DNA of 64,000 bases from Cryobacterium gelidum (GTDB taxonomy: Bacteria > Actinomycetota > Actinomycetes > Actinomycetales > Microbacteriaceae), in NCBI RefSeq assembly GCF_004403985.1, contig NZ_SOHL01000003.1, forward strand, positions 73,212-137,211, written 5' to 3'. This document shows positions 33,691 to 42,810 of this stretch, piece by piece (the first letter of the stretch is position 1; each line of letters starts with the position of its first letter). Below the pieces are notes generated by a model. That model searched no databases and was not told where the DNA came from. It saw nothing but the letters and a program-made list of their open reading frames with translations. Made by a program: the position numbers and the translations under genes.

Positions 33691-33766
33691 TGGTGCCCCC
33701 GGTAGGAATCGAACCTACGACAATCGGATTAGAAGGCCGGTGCTCTATCCACTGAGCTACGGGGGC
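33691..33766 (-). tRNA. tRNA-Arg (anticodon TCT), with encoded CCA
   Basis: Acceptor GCCCCCG (33,766-33,760) pairs with CGGGGGC before ACCA. The D-arm GCTC...GAGC, anticodon loop CTTCTAA and T-arm GTAGG-TTCGATT-CCTAC are intact. The anticodon stem CCGGC/TCCGA has two unpaired positions (C27-A43, C31-T39). The 3' half is the proximal att copy of the island. Confidence 0.9.
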
Positions 33767-33817
33767 GGGACTGTTCAAGGTTACAGGTCGCCGGCGTGCT
33801 TCGGTCGCCGCTGAAGA

Positions 33818-35593
33818 TCAGTTGCTGACGCGCCGGGCCAATTGGTGCATCGACGGCATCGCACCGACCAGTTGCCGCGTGTACGGGTGCAGGGGGTGGT
33901 CCAAGACGTCGGCCGTGGGTCCGCCTTCGACGATGCGTCCGTCGGAGATGACGGCCACAGTGTCGCACAGGTGGCGGATGACGCCGAGGTCGTGCGAGAC
34001 GAACACGAGGGTGAGCTGGTATTCATCGACGAGGTCGGCCAGCAGGTTGAGCACCTGGGCCCGAACCGACACGTCGAGGGCGCTGACCGCCTCATCGGCC
34101 ACCAGAATTCGCGGCCGGGAGATGAGAGCCCGCGCAATCGAAATGCGTTGCCGTTGGCCGCCCGAGAACTGATGTGGATGCCGGCCCATCACGTCGGCGT
34201 CGAGCCCGACGGCGCTCAGTTGGGCTTCGACCCGGGCTCGTACTTCGGCCCGGTTCACGTTGTGCAGGGGTTCGGCAACGATGTCGCGCACCTTCATGCG
34301 CGGATCCAGGGACCCCATCGGGTCCTGAAAGACGATCTGCACTTGACTGCGAAAATCGCGCAGTTGTCGTTCCGAGGCTGTCCCGATCGGCTGCCCGAGC
34401 ACGTCGACCGTGCCCGAGCTCGGCCGGTCGAGGGCGCAGAGGATGCGCATGAGCGTGGACTTACCCGAACCCGATTCACCCACGATACCAAGCCGTTGCC
34501 CCTCGGCTACGTCGAACGACACGTCCCTCAGGCCGTGCACGACCGGTGCCGGGGCGAACAGGCCGCCGCCCCCGCGCCGCCGATACTGCCGACTCAGGGC
34601 GCGCACCCGGATGGCCGGCGCTCCGGCTACCGCGTTGAAGATCACCGGTGGTCCACCGCGTTCGAGGTGCTGGTGTGCGGCCCGGTGCGGCAGGATCGGC
34701 GCTGCGGTGGCATCCGCTTCGATCGTGCGCTGTGCGGAGTCTACGGCCGGTGTGATCGGGGTGACGATGACGGGCCGTGACCTGGTGTGCAGCCGGCCAC
34801 GAGCGTCGACCGCGGAGAGATCGGAAGCCGCAATCAGTTTCTGGGTATGCGCGTGCTGCGGCGCGGTCAACACGCGTGCAACCGGCCCGTCCTCCACGAT
34901 ATTGCCTTGGTACATGACGAGCACCCGCTGGCACACCTCCGCGACCACCGCGATGTCGTGGGTGATCAACAGCAGCGCGGTGCTCCGGTCGGCGACGAGA
35001 TTTGCGAGGAGCTTCAGTACCTCCGCCTGCACGGTGACGTCGAGCGCCGTGGTGGGTTCGTCGCAGAGCAAGAGCTGCGGATTGTTGGCCATCGCCATCG
35101 CGAGCATGACACGCTGGCGTTGCCCCCCGGAAAGCTGATGCGGAAAAGCCTGGGCCGCTGCACGAGGGTTCGACAGCTTAACCTGGGCCAGCAGGGTGAC
35201 GGCGCGTTCCCAGGCCTGACGCCGTCCCGGTTCGGTGTGATGCACCGTCATGATTTCGGCAACCTGGGCGCCTACCCGCATCAGCGGGTTCAGGGCGGTC
35301 ATCGGTTCCTGGAAGACCATCGCCAGTGTGTTGCCGCGTAGCTGGTTCAGGCTGCGTTCGGGCGCCGTGAGCAGGTTGGCGTCGACACCGTTCAGACGCA
35401 CCGTGCCGGTGGCGGTGAGCGTTTCCGGCAGCAGTCCCATGACGGATGTCGCCGTGAGCGACTTGCCCGACCCGGATTCCCCGATGAGGCCGACGCGTTC
35501 GCCGGCAGCGACATCGAAACTGATGCCGTGCAGCAGCTCGGCGAAGGGTGAACCGACCCGCAGGTCCCTCACGCTGAGAGTGGGCGGGGTCAT
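33818..35593 (-). CDS. Peptide ABC transporter, fused double ATPase (DppD-DppF type)
   Basis: A 591-residue protein with two full ABC domains. Domain 1: Walker [12 protein letters not shown], signature [12 protein letters not shown], Walker [13 protein letters not shown]. Domain 2: [35 protein letters not shown]. These correspond to the separate DppD and DppF subunits of oligopeptide/nickel importers. It is the last gene of a minus-strand operon (thioredoxin-like, binding protein, DppB, DppC, this), and its ATG overlaps the dppC stop by 4 nt. Confidence 0.92.
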   Translation of the reverse strand: MTPPTLSVRDLRVGSPFAELLHGISFDVAAGERVGLIGESGSGKSLTATSVMGLLPETLTATGTVRLNGVDANLLTAPERSLNQLRGNTLAMVFQEPMTALNPLMRVGAQVAEIMTVHHTEPGRRQAWERAVTLLAQVKLSNPRAAAQAFPHQLSGGQRQRVMLAMAMANNPQLLLCDEPTTALDVTVQAEVLKLLANLVADRSTALLLITHDIAVVAEVCQRVLVMYQGNIVEDGPVARVLTAPQHAHTQKLIAASDLSAVDARGRLHTRSRPVIVTPITPAVDSAQRTIEADATAAPILPHRAAHQHLERGGPPVIFNAVAGAPAIRVRALSRQYRRRGGGGLFAPAPVVHGLRDVSFDVAEGQRLGIVGESGSGKSTLMRILCALDRPSSGTVDVLGQPIGTASERQLRDFRSQVQIVFQDPMGSLDPRMKVRDIVAEPLHNVNRAEVRARVEAQLSAVGLDADVMGRHPHQFSGGQRQRISIARALISRPRILVADEAVSALDVSVRAQVLNLLADLVDEYQLTLVFVSHDLGVIRHLCDTVAVISDGRIVEGGPTADVLDHPLHPYTRQLVGAMPSMHQLARRVSN

Positions 35594-36471
35594 CGTTTCA
35601 CCTGCATCCTGGGGTCGAAGCGATCGCGCAGGCCGTCACCGAGCAGGTTGAAGCCGAGCACCAAGATGGCGATGGCGATTCCCGGCCACAGGATGAGCAG
35701 CGGCTCGACGAAGAGGTAGCCCTGTGCCTCCTGGAGCATGCGCCCCCAGGACGGTGTGGGCGGAGGCGTGCCGAGCCCCAGATACGACAGCGCGGCCTCG
35801 GCGAGAACCGCGATGCCGAACGAGACGGAGGCTTGCACGATGAGCATGCCGCTGATGTTGGGCAGGATGTGCCGCACCCCGATGAATAGGCCGCTCTTGC
35901 CCGCGGCACGGGCCGCCAGCACATACTCACGGCTCATGATCTGCATGGTGCCACTGCGGGCGATGAGTGCGAACGCGGGTGCCGTGCCGATGCCGAGTGC
36001 GACCATGGCGGTGATCGTGCCAGCTCCGAAGATGGCCCCGAAGATGATCGCGAGCAGCAGTGCGGGGAAGGCGAGTGAGATATCGTTACCGCGCATCATG
36101 AACTGGTCGAGTCGGCCGGGATTCATGCCGGCCACGATGCCGAAGGGAACGCCGAGTCCGGCCGCGATGCCAACCGCAACGGTGCCCACGAGCAGGGCGA
36201 TCTGGGCGCCGCGGAGGATGGAGCTGAAGACGTCTCGCCCAAAGCTGTCGGTGCCCAGGAGGTATGCGGTGCCGGGCGGTTGCAGGATGGAATCCGGGAA
36301 GACGCCTTCCGGGTCGAACGGCGTCCACCACACCGACACGACGGCGGCCAGGACTACGAGGCCGACCAGTACCAGGCCGGCCCAGAGCGTTGCTCCGCCG
36401 TTCCTGCCGGCGGTCACGGGGCGTCGCCGTGGCCCGGTCGCGGCCGGGCCACGGGGATCTACGGCGGTCAT
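35590..36471 (-). CDS. Peptide ABC transporter permease (DppC type)
   Basis: A 293-residue inner-membrane permease. An N-terminal OppC-N segment (about residues 28-50) is followed by five transmembrane helices and the EAA loop ([22 protein letters not shown]). It forms the channel with DppB. ATG 36471 overlaps the dppB stop (ATGA), and its own stop overlaps the ATPase start. Confidence 0.92.
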   Translation of the reverse strand: MTAVDPRGPAATGPRRRPVTAGRNGGATLWAGLVLVGLVVLAAVVSVWWTPFDPEGVFPDSILQPPGTAYLLGTDSFGRDVFSSILRGAQIALLVGTVAVGIAAGLGVPFGIVAGMNPGRLDQFMMRGNDISLAFPALLLAIIFGAIFGAGTITAMVALGIGTAPAFALIARSGTMQIMSREYVLAARAAGKSGLFIGVRHILPNISGMLIVQASVSFGIAVLAEAALSYLGLGTPPPTPSWGRMLQEAQGYLFVEPLLILWPGIAIAILVLGFNLLGDGLRDRFDPRMQVKR

Positions 36472-37415
36472 GATGCGCTCCGCAGTCGGGGATCGATCAC
36501 CGTGAAGGCGAGGTCAACGAGAAAGTTCAGCAGCAGCACGAACACGACGAGAACCAGCACGATGCCCTGCACTGCGGGCAGGTCACGCAGCGCGACCTTG
36601 TCGAGCAGCAGGCTGCCGAGGCCGGGAAGGCTGAAAACCCGCTCGATCACGACGGCGCCCACCAGCAGGGAGGCGATCTGCAGCCCGAGCACGGTCATCA
36701 CCGGAACGGCCGCGTTCCGCAACCCGTGCCGGAACAGCGCCCTGCCCACACCGAGGCCCTTGGCCCGGGCGGTGCGGATGAAGTCTTCACGCGTGACCTC
36801 GAGAACCGACGATCGCACGTACCGGCTGAGCACGGCGCCCTGCACGCTGCCGAGGGCGATCGCGGGCAGAATCAGGTGCTGGAGGAATCCCCCGAGATCG
36901 TCGCCCGGATCAACCCACCCACCGGCCGGAAGCCAACGCAGCGTCACGGCGAAAACCGTGACGAGAAGCATCCCGGCCAGAAACCCGGGTACGGCGACCC
37001 CGATCTGGCTGATGCCCGACAGGATCGCGCCGTCGGGCTTTCGCTGCCGGACCGCGGATAGGATTCCGAACGGAACCGCGAAGAGCAGGGCCAGCACGAC
37101 GCTGGTCAGTACGAGGATCACCGTGATGCCGAGGGCATCCGTTATTTCGGGGCCGATCGCTCGACGCGACACGGTGGAGGTGCCGAAGTCGCCGACGAGC
37201 ACATGCCCAAACCAGTCCAGGTAGCGCACGACCGCGGGGCGGTCGAGCCCCATGGCCTTGGTCTGGGCGGCGACATCCGCTTCGGTCGCCTGCACGCCCA
37301 AAGCTATGCGCGCGGCGTTGCCGGGCAGGATAGACAGCATCAGGAAGGTCACAATCGACGCCACGACGACCGTGGCGGCGAACAGGCCGATGCGACGCAG
37401 CACCACAAGAACCAT
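36468..37415 (-). CDS. Peptide ABC transporter permease (DppB type)
   Basis: A 315-residue permease with the DppB N-terminus (LRRIGLFAATVVVASIVTFL) and a periplasmic loop. The EAA motif follows (EDFIRTARAKGLGVGRALFR, HGLRNA), and then C-terminal helices. ATG 37415 follows AGAGGAAAG at about 10 nt; GTG 37451 is an alternative giving 12 more residues. It lies 102 nt downstream of the binding-protein gene stop, in the same operon. Confidence 0.9.
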   Translation of the reverse strand: MVLVVLRRIGLFAATVVVASIVTFLMLSILPGNAARIALGVQATEADVAAQTKAMGLDRPAVVRYLDWFGHVLVGDFGTSTVSRRAIGPEITDALGITVILVLTSVVLALLFAVPFGILSAVRQRKPDGAILSGISQIGVAVPGFLAGMLLVTVFAVTLRWLPAGGWVDPGDDLGGFLQHLILPAIALGSVQGAVLSRYVRSSVLEVTREDFIRTARAKGLGVGRALFRHGLRNAAVPVMTVLGLQIASLLVGAVVIERVFSLPGLGSLLLDKVALRDLPAVQGIVLVLVVFVLLLNFLVDLAFTVIDPRLRSAS

Positions 37416-37517
37416 AACGGGACTTTCCTCTGACTGATCTACGGTGGGCACGATACTGAGTCAGTGTCGCGCCAACCACCCGAACATCAACCGAACGCGT
37501 ACCGGATTCGACGGGCG

Positions 37518-39029
37518 CTAGCGTGCGATGGTCGAGAGATCCAGCGCGAGGCTCGGGGTGTTCTTCGGCACGCCGAGCAGATCGGCGTCGGCGAGGGAGA
37601 TGGCCGGCTGCAGGTAGAGCCAGTTGGCAGCGGCTTCCTCGGTCATGGTCCTCGTCGCCTCCCGCATCAGCTCGACGTGGGTGGCCGCGTCTGCAGCATC
37701 CGCTTGAGCGAATTTTGCTATCACCTCGGGCGAGTCGTAGCCCGCGTAATAGGAGGGAACGGCGAAGCTGGTCGCATCGCGCGGCTCACTGTGCATGATG
37801 AGCGACATGTCGTAGTCGTGGTTGGCGAAGACCTCGTCCAGCCACACGGCGGGAAACTCCAGCACCGTCACATTGGCGGTGATGCCCACTTTGTCGAGCT
37901 GATCCTTGACCACCTGAGCGCCGGCCACGGCGTAGGGAAGGTTGGGAATCTTGAACGCCACACTCAAGTCGCTGACTCCGGCCTGGTCGAGCAGTTCGAT
38001 CGCCTTGTCGGGATCGTACGGGTAAAGATCGGCCAGACTCGCGTCGTACCAGAGGTCAGTTGGCGGCACCATGGAGCCGATCAGCAGACCGTAGCCGCTG
38101 TTCGCCGTGTCCAGGACGGCCTGACGATCGATCGCGTACATGACCGCCTGCCGCACCCGCACATCGCTGAAGGCGGCACCGGCGTTGTTCATCGACAGAG
38201 TGACCTCACCCGTGCTGGCGCCTTCCAGCACCTGAAAATCGGCGTTTGACTTGAACTGGTCGACCAGCTGGAACTGCGAGATGCCCGAAATGAGGCTGAT
38301 GTCGCCGCTGAGCAGGGCGTTGGTCTGCGCGGTCGCATCGGTGAAATAGCGCAGCGTCACATCGCTCATGTACGGGGCCTCACCCCAATAGTCGGCGTTG
38401 GTGGCGAGCACGAGGCTGTCGCCCGTCTTGAAGGAGCTGACCGTATACGGACCGGTACCCACCGCATCGGTGGCCAGGTCGGCGATGCCGGATTCAGTGA
38501 ACATGGTGCCAACCGGACCGCTCATGTTGAACAGCCAGCTATTGCTCGGCTTCGACAGGGTGATGCGGACCTGACTGTCGCTGACCACCTCAATCTGGGC
38601 AATCGGATCGAGGTAGGCGGGACCGTTGGCGCTCCAGTTGTCCTTCACCCGTTCGAGGCTGAATTTGACGCTGGCGGCGGTGAACGGTGACCCATCGGAG
38701 AAGGTGACTCCCTCGTTGAGCTGAAAGTCGTACACCAACCCGTCTCCGCTGACCGTCCACGACTTGGCGAGCAGGGGCATGATGGTGCCGTCGTTGTCGA
38801 GTTTCACCAGTCCCTCATACACGTTGTAGAGCAGCGCCTGCGGAATCGCCGCCCCTGCGGTCGTGGTGTAGTCGAGGTTACCGGGAGTGGCCAGCAGGCC
38901 CACGGTCAACGACGTGTCGGGCTCGGTGCCGGTGGATGCGGTCCCAACCGAGCATCCGACCAGCCCCAGGGAGGCCAGCATGGCCGTCGAAATGCTGGCA
39001 ACGACCCGACGCCGGGTGAGTGCTCTCAC
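37518..39029 (-). CDS. Peptide ABC transporter substrate-binding lipoprotein
   Basis: A 503-residue SBP family 5 protein. The N-terminus has a twin-Arg-containing signal and a lipobox LVGC (about residue 26). The fold markers are VYEGLVKLDNDGTIMPLLA, the SBP_bac_5 core and YYAGYDSPEV near the C-terminus. It captures peptides outside the membrane. GTG 39029 is just after the stop of the thioredoxin-like gene (3 nt). Confidence 0.9.
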   Translation of the reverse strand: MRALTRRRVVASISTAMLASLGLVGCSVGTASTGTEPDTSLTVGLLATPGNLDYTTTAGAAIPQALLYNVYEGLVKLDNDGTIMPLLAKSWTVSGDGLVYDFQLNEGVTFSDGSPFTAASVKFSLERVKDNWSANGPAYLDPIAQIEVVSDSQVRITLSKPSNSWLFNMSGPVGTMFTESGIADLATDAVGTGPYTVSSFKTGDSLVLATNADYWGEAPYMSDVTLRYFTDATAQTNALLSGDISLISGISQFQLVDQFKSNADFQVLEGASTGEVTLSMNNAGAAFSDVRVRQAVMYAIDRQAVLDTANSGYGLLIGSMVPPTDLWYDASLADLYPYDPDKAIELLDQAGVSDLSVAFKIPNLPYAVAGAQVVKDQLDKVGITANVTVLEFPAVWLDEVFANHDYDMSLIMHSEPRDATSFAVPSYYAGYDSPEVIAKFAQADAADAATHVELMREATRTMTEEAAANWLYLQPAISLADADLLGVPKNTPSLALDLSTIAR

Positions 39030-39032
39030 CGC

Positions 39033-39293
39033 TCAGAGCGCTTTAGCTGCGGCGACGAGAACCTGAGCCAGGGTCGGAACACCGGCCGCGCGAAAAACTT
39101 CGGTTCCGGCCCCGTTCGTCACGATGACGGTGGGGGTGTTGCGCACATGCAGCTCCTCAGCCTCCTCCGGTGCGGCAGCGACGTCGACTTCGCGCACGGT
39201 GGCGCCGGGTACGAGTCGTTTCGCCTCGGCGAGGACCGCGCGCGTCTGCATACATGGTTCGCAGAAAGACGACGAATACAGTGTGAATTCCAT
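39033..39293 (-). CDS. Thioredoxin/glutaredoxin-like small protein
   Basis: An 86-residue thioredoxin-fold protein with the CxxC motif FCEPC (residues about 11-14), and a cis-Pro region RNTPTVIV. No signal peptide, so it acts in the cytoplasm. It lies 3 nt upstream of the peptide-binding protein gene and may be the first gene of that operon. It resembles NrdH-like or general thiol-disulfide proteins but is unlinked to nrd genes. Confidence 0.85.
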   Translation of the reverse strand: MEFTLYSSSFCEPCMQTRAVLAEAKRLVPGATVREVDVAAAPEEAEELHVRNTPTVIVTNGAGTEVFRAAGVPTLAQVLVAAAKAL

Positions 39294-39363
39294 CAGGGCC
39301 TCGCAGGTCGCGCGTTAAAGATCGGAGGCCTTCAAGTTTACAGGCCGTGTCGCAGGCCACCGG

Positions 39364-39369
39364 TAGACT
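39364..39369 (+). promoter_or_regulatory. -10 box TAGACT, leaderless orn promoter
   Basis: TAGACT ends 6 nt before ATG 39376. Confidence 0.65.
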
Positions 39370-39375
39370 CGAACC

Positions 39376-40050
39376 ATGACGAACAGCACGACTGGTATCT
39401 CACCGACGACCGCCCCCACGACCGCCCCGGCGTCGAAAAGTCCCGACCGCCTGGTCTGGATCGACTGCGAGATGACCGGGCTTGACCTGGACCGCGACGA
39501 GCTGGTCGAGATCGCCGTCGTCATTACCGACTACGACCTCAATGTGCTCGACCCCGGCCTCGACATCATCATCAAGCCCAACGATTCCGCCCTCGAAAAT
39601 ATGGGCGATTTCGTGCGCAACATGCACACGTCCTCGGGCCTCCTCACCGAGATCCCGAACGGCGTCAGCGCCGCCGAGGCCGAGTTTCAGGTTCTCGAAT
39701 ACGTGTTGAAATTCATCCCCGCCGAGCAGAAGGCCCCGCTCGCCGGAAACTCCATCGGCACCGACCGCGCCTTCCTCACCCGTTACATGCCTCGCCTCGA
39801 CAACCAGCTGCACTACCGTAACGTCGACGTGTCGTCGATCAAGGAACTCGCCCGGCGCTGGTACCCGCGGGTGTACTTCAACGCCCCGGCCAAAGACGGC
39901 GGACACCGCGCCCTCGCCGACATTCTCGAATCGATCCGCGAGCTCGCGTACTACCGCCAGACGGTGTTCGTCGCCGACCCCGGGCCGACCAGCGACGAAG
40001 CCAAGTCGCACGCCAGCGACGTTGTGCACTTATTCGCCCCCGAGGTGTAA
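39376..40050 (+). CDS. orn: Oligoribonuclease
   Basis: A 224-residue DEDDh 3'-5' exoribonuclease that degrades 2-5-nt RNAs. Catalytic motifs: ExoI WIDCEMTGLDLDRDELVEI, ExoII region GNSIGTDRAFLTRYMP, ExoIII HRALADILESIRELAYYR. A ~25-residue Thr/Ala-rich N-terminal extension precedes the domain. ATG 39376 appears to be the first transcribed base. tRNA-His follows 43 nt downstream, the usual actinobacterial order. Confidence 0.96.
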   Translation: MTNSTTGISPTTAPTTAPASKSPDRLVWIDCEMTGLDLDRDELVEIAVVITDYDLNVLDPGLDIIIKPNDSALENMGDFVRNMHTSSGLLTEIPNGVSAAEAEFQVLEYVLKFIPAEQKAPLAGNSIGTDRAFLTRYMPRLDNQLHYRNVDVSSIKELARRWYPRVYFNAPAKDGGHRALADILESIRELAYYRQTVFVADPGPTSDEAKSHASDVVHLFAPEV

Positions 40051-40093
40051 TAGGATTGCGGAGTTGCCCCGCGTTGTAAACGTAGGGACGCAT

Positions 40094-40170
40094 GGTGGGT
40101 ATAGCTCAGTTGGCAGAGCGCCTGGTTGTGGTCCAGGAGGTCGCGGGTTCAATCCCCGTTACTCACCCCA
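40094..40170 (+). tRNA. tRNA-His (anticodon GTG), with encoded CCA
   Basis: G(-1) at 40,094, acceptor GTGGGTA pairing with TACTCAC, anticodon stem-loop CCTGG-TTGTGGT-CCAGG, T-arm and encoded CCA (40,168-40,170). Confidence 0.95.
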
Positions 40171-40219
40171 ATGAAACACCGCACTTTCAACGATCGGTGC
40201 ACGCTATGGCCAAGATTTG

Positions 40220-40573
40220 ATGATGTTGGAACTGGACGCGGCCGAATTCGAGCGACTCGTCGTCGATGAGCTCGACCTGCTGCCCGATGACATGGTCGAT
40301 GGACTCGACAATGTGATCTTCGTGGTCGAAGACCGTCCCGAAGACGGCACCCTGGACATCCTGGGTCTGTACGACGGAGTTGCCCTGACCGAGCGCGGTC
40401 AGTACGGCTTTGGCGAGATGCCCGATCGCATTGTGTTGTACCGGGAGTCATTGCTGGCGATCTGCACGAGCCTCGACGACCTGCATGACGAAGTGCACAT
40501 CACCCTGGTTCACGAAATTGCCCATTTCTTTGGGCTTGATGACGACAGGCTGCACGAACTCGGCTGGGGCTGA
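40220..40573 (+). CDS. Metallopeptidase family protein (zincin-like)
   Basis: A 117-residue protein of the small zincin family with HEIAHFFGLDDDRLHELGWG at the C-terminus, an HExxH-x5-D-type zinc site. The N-terminal LPDDMVDGLDNVIFVVEDRP is conserved in actinobacterial homologues. The role is unknown. Consecutive TTG-ATG-ATG codons make the start uncertain by up to 3 residues; ATG 40220 was taken. Confidence 0.85.
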   Translation: MMLELDAAEFERLVVDELDLLPDDMVDGLDNVIFVVEDRPEDGTLDILGLYDGVALTERGQYGFGEMPDRIVLYRESLLAICTSLDDLHDEVHITLVHEIAHFFGLDDDRLHELGWG

Positions 40574-40585
40574 CCTCGAGCGGTC

Positions 40586-40591
40586 TAGCCT
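40586..40591 (+). promoter_or_regulatory. -10 box TAGCCT, leaderless promoter
   Basis: TAGCCT ends 6 nt before ATG 40598. Confidence 0.55.
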
Positions 40592-40597
40592 TGGGGC

Positions 40598-41899
40598 ATG
40601 AGCTCCTTCCGTCCCGGCCGTCTCGTCGGCATTCTGGCCGGAACCGTGGTAATTCTCGGCCTCGGCATCTACGGCCCCGCGACGCTGCTGGGGCCCCTCC
40701 CGGCCGTCACGGTCACCACCGTCACGCCCGCTGCCAGCGCCGACGCGCCCACTCCCCCGGTACTCTCGGCCAATGGTGCAAGCGCCATCGCCGTGCTCGC
40801 CGCCACGACCAGTGACACCTCCGGCACGACCTCAACCGGCGCGGATTCACCCCGCGCAGGTTCGACCACCTCGGCACCGATCGCGGTCGCTGGGACGGCC
40901 GAGGCGCTCCCGATGGCATCCATTGCCAAGGTCGTGACCGCCCTTGTTGTTCTCGACGCCAAACCGATCGTGGCGGGCGGGACCGGCCCCATCGTAACTC
41001 TCACGGCAGCCGACTTTCAGAGCTACCTCAATTACGACACCGTCGGCGCCCGCTCGGTCGCGGTCTTCGCCGACGAGCAGTGGACCGAGCTCGAACTGCT
41101 GCAGGCGCTGCTGCTCGGGTCGAGCAATAACCACGCCGATAGTGTGGCCCGCTGGGCCTTCGGTTCGGTCGACGCCTACGTTATAGCCGCTAATACCTGG
41201 CTCGCCGACAACGGACTGACCGACACCGTCGTTGTCGACACCACCGGGCTGCACGATGCGAGCGCCGGTACCGCCACCGATCTGGCTCACCTCGCGGGCC
41301 TCGCCGCGACCGACCCGATCGTTTCGGCGATGCTGTCCAGTCCCGCATCCGCTTTGGCTAACCGTCGTGGTGTCGAGAACACCACGTCTTTTCTGCCCGA
41401 AGAAGGTGTCACCGGCATTTCGCGCAGTTACACGGACGCCGCCGGTGTCTGTTTTTTGTTCACCGCCCAGGTCAGTGACGGCGTTTCGAGTTTCACGTTT
41501 TCGGGCGCTTTCATCGGTGAACCGACCTACGATGCGCTCACCGCCGATCTCACCGCCTTGATGGCGAGCGCGCGCGCCGGAGTGGGACTGCTGCCGGTTC
41601 TGGCCGCCGGTGATTCCTATGCGACGTTCACTTCAGCGTGGGGCGACACCGCCGCGGCCGTGGTCGGCGTCGCGCGCACCCGCTATGCCTGGCAGGCCGC
41701 GACGCCGGCGGCCGCGACGGTCACGCTCAAGGACTTCTCGACGGCGCGAACCGGCGCGAACGTCGGACAGGTTCGACTCACCGTCGCCGGGGAGAAGCTG
41801 TCGGCCGCCCTGAAACTCGACGAGGGTATCGGCGATCCGGGTCTCGGCTGGCGGCTGTTGCATCCGATCGTGATGATCACGGCCCTGCTCGACCAGTAG
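40598..41899 (+). CDS. D-alanyl-D-alanine carboxypeptidase-like protein (KTG box not conserved)
   Basis: A 433-residue PBP5/DacB-like exported protein. An N-terminal signal/anchor segment (residues about 8-30) leads to a Thr/Ser/Ala-rich linker. The nucleophile motif S-x-x-K is SIAK (ASIAKVVTALV) and the second motif S-x-N is SSN (SSNNHAD). Where the third motif K-T-G should stand (GVTGI-KTG-YTDAAG in the family), this protein has GVTGI-SRS-YTDAAG. Loss of KTG suggests weak or absent peptidase activity, perhaps a binding role in the cell wall. ATG 40598 is probably leaderless. Confidence 0.8.
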   Translation: MSSFRPGRLVGILAGTVVILGLGIYGPATLLGPLPAVTVTTVTPAASADAPTPPVLSANGASAIAVLAATTSDTSGTTSTGADSPRAGSTTSAPIAVAGTAEALPMASIAKVVTALVVLDAKPIVAGGTGPIVTLTAADFQSYLNYDTVGARSVAVFADEQWTELELLQALLLGSSNNHADSVARWAFGSVDAYVIAANTWLADNGLTDTVVVDTTGLHDASAGTATDLAHLAGLAATDPIVSAMLSSPASALANRRGVENTTSFLPEEGVTGISRSYTDAAGVCFLFTAQVSDGVSSFTFSGAFIGEPTYDALTADLTALMASARAGVGLLPVLAAGDSYATFTSAWGDTAAAVVGVARTRYAWQAATPAAATVTLKDFSTARTGANVGQVRLTVAGEKLSAALKLDEGIGDPGLGWRLLHPIVMITALLDQ

Positions 41900-41905
41900 A
41901 ACCGG

Positions 41906-42178
41906 CTACAGCGGCTCCACCTCGGTATCGATCGGGTCACTTTCGCCCTCGTCGAAGGCGTAGCGTACGCGGCGTTGCCCGTTCATGTCTCGATCGTCGA
42001 CCTCGTCGTACCAGAACACCGATTCCAGTCCGCCGACCGCGGCGACCATACTGATGCGCGGCGCGTGTTTTCCCCTCACGAGCGCCCGGGAATCGATCTG
42101 GCCCTCGAGCGGCCCGTCGATGAACTCGGCGATATACAGGGTGGGTGCACCGGAATCGTCACGGTCGGGATTACTCAT
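41906..42178 (-). CDS. Small hypothetical protein
   Basis: A 90-residue acidic soluble protein: MSNPDRDDSGAPTLYIAEFI, then DGPLEG..., a region of beta strands with RVRYAFDEGESDPIDTEVEPL at the end. Function unknown. ATG 42178 is chosen because TAGATT lies 7 nt upstream. The upstream extension of the frame overlaps a P-loop kinase gene and is not coding. Confidence 0.65.
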   Translation of the reverse strand: MSNPDRDDSGAPTLYIAEFIDGPLEGQIDSRALVRGKHAPRISMVAAVGGLESVFWYDEVDDRDMNGQRRVRYAFDEGESDPIDTEVEPL

Positions 42179-42185
42179 GGCACAC

Positions 42186-42191
42186 AATCTA
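42186..42191 (-). promoter_or_regulatory. -10 box TAGATT, leaderless promoter
   Basis: TAGATT on the minus strand ends 7 nt before ATG 42178. Confidence 0.5.
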
Positions 42192-42216
42192 GTCCTCTGC
42201 GCCGTGCTACCGCCGA

Positions 42217-42810
42217 TTAGTCGGCCGCGCGCAAGCGAATGGTCGCGCGATTCTCGGGCGTCTCCTGCTCGACATACGTTGCCCATTCCTGCTGCCACTG
42301 GTCCCAGTGTGTTCGGAACGCCTCGCCGTCACGGTCCAACGCACGCTGTTTGCGCAGTGCGTCTCCAGACCCCAGCCAAACCCGCACGTCGCTGAGCGGC
42401 TCGTGCACGGCCGCGAGAGTGCCGCAGCCCTCCACGATCAGGGGACGGGCGGCGTCAAGCGGATGCCACTCCGCCGCCTGGTTCTCGATCCAGTCGTAGC
42501 GCTGCCAGGCCGCGGGCTTTCCCCGGTGCCGCGGTGCAAGCACGAACCGACCCAGATGTCGGATGGCCGAGTCGAGGCCATCCCAGCCGGGATAGATGTC
42601 ATCCAGGCGCACGAGTTGTGGGTGCACCGTGCCCGGCCACTGCGCGACGAGCGCGTCGGCGAGGGTACTCTTGCCCGCGCCACTCGGCCCGTCGATAAGC
42701 ACTACCGGGGTCGGCCCGGCAGCGCCCACTGCCCGCAGCACGGGTGCCAGCAATGTCGTGAAGTTCCGTAGGACCGGCCCGGCCTGATGCGAACGATTGG
42801 TCTCAGGCAA
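42217..42810 (-). CDS. P-loop nucleoside/uridine kinase-like protein
   Basis: A 197-residue kinase of the uridine kinase-like superfamily. Walker A is DGPSGAGKSTLADALV (about residues 40-50), followed by VRLDDIYPGWDGL (base/sugar-binding Asp region) and a lid region RKQRALDRDGEAF. The start is uncertain: TTG 42810 overlaps the EcfT stop by 8 nt and suggests coupling. It is the last gene of the TPP-riboswitch operon. A role in handling the imported thiamine precursor is possible but is inference. Confidence 0.75.
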   Translation of the reverse strand: MPETNRSHQAGPVLRNFTTLLAPVLRAVGAAGPTPVVLIDGPSGAGKSTLADALVAQWPGTVHPQLVRLDDIYPGWDGLDSAIRHLGRFVLAPRHRGKPAAWQRYDWIENQAAEWHPLDAARPLIVEGCGTLAAVHEPLSDVRVWLGSGDALRKQRALDRDGEAFRTHWDQWQQEWATYVEQETPENRATIRLRAAD

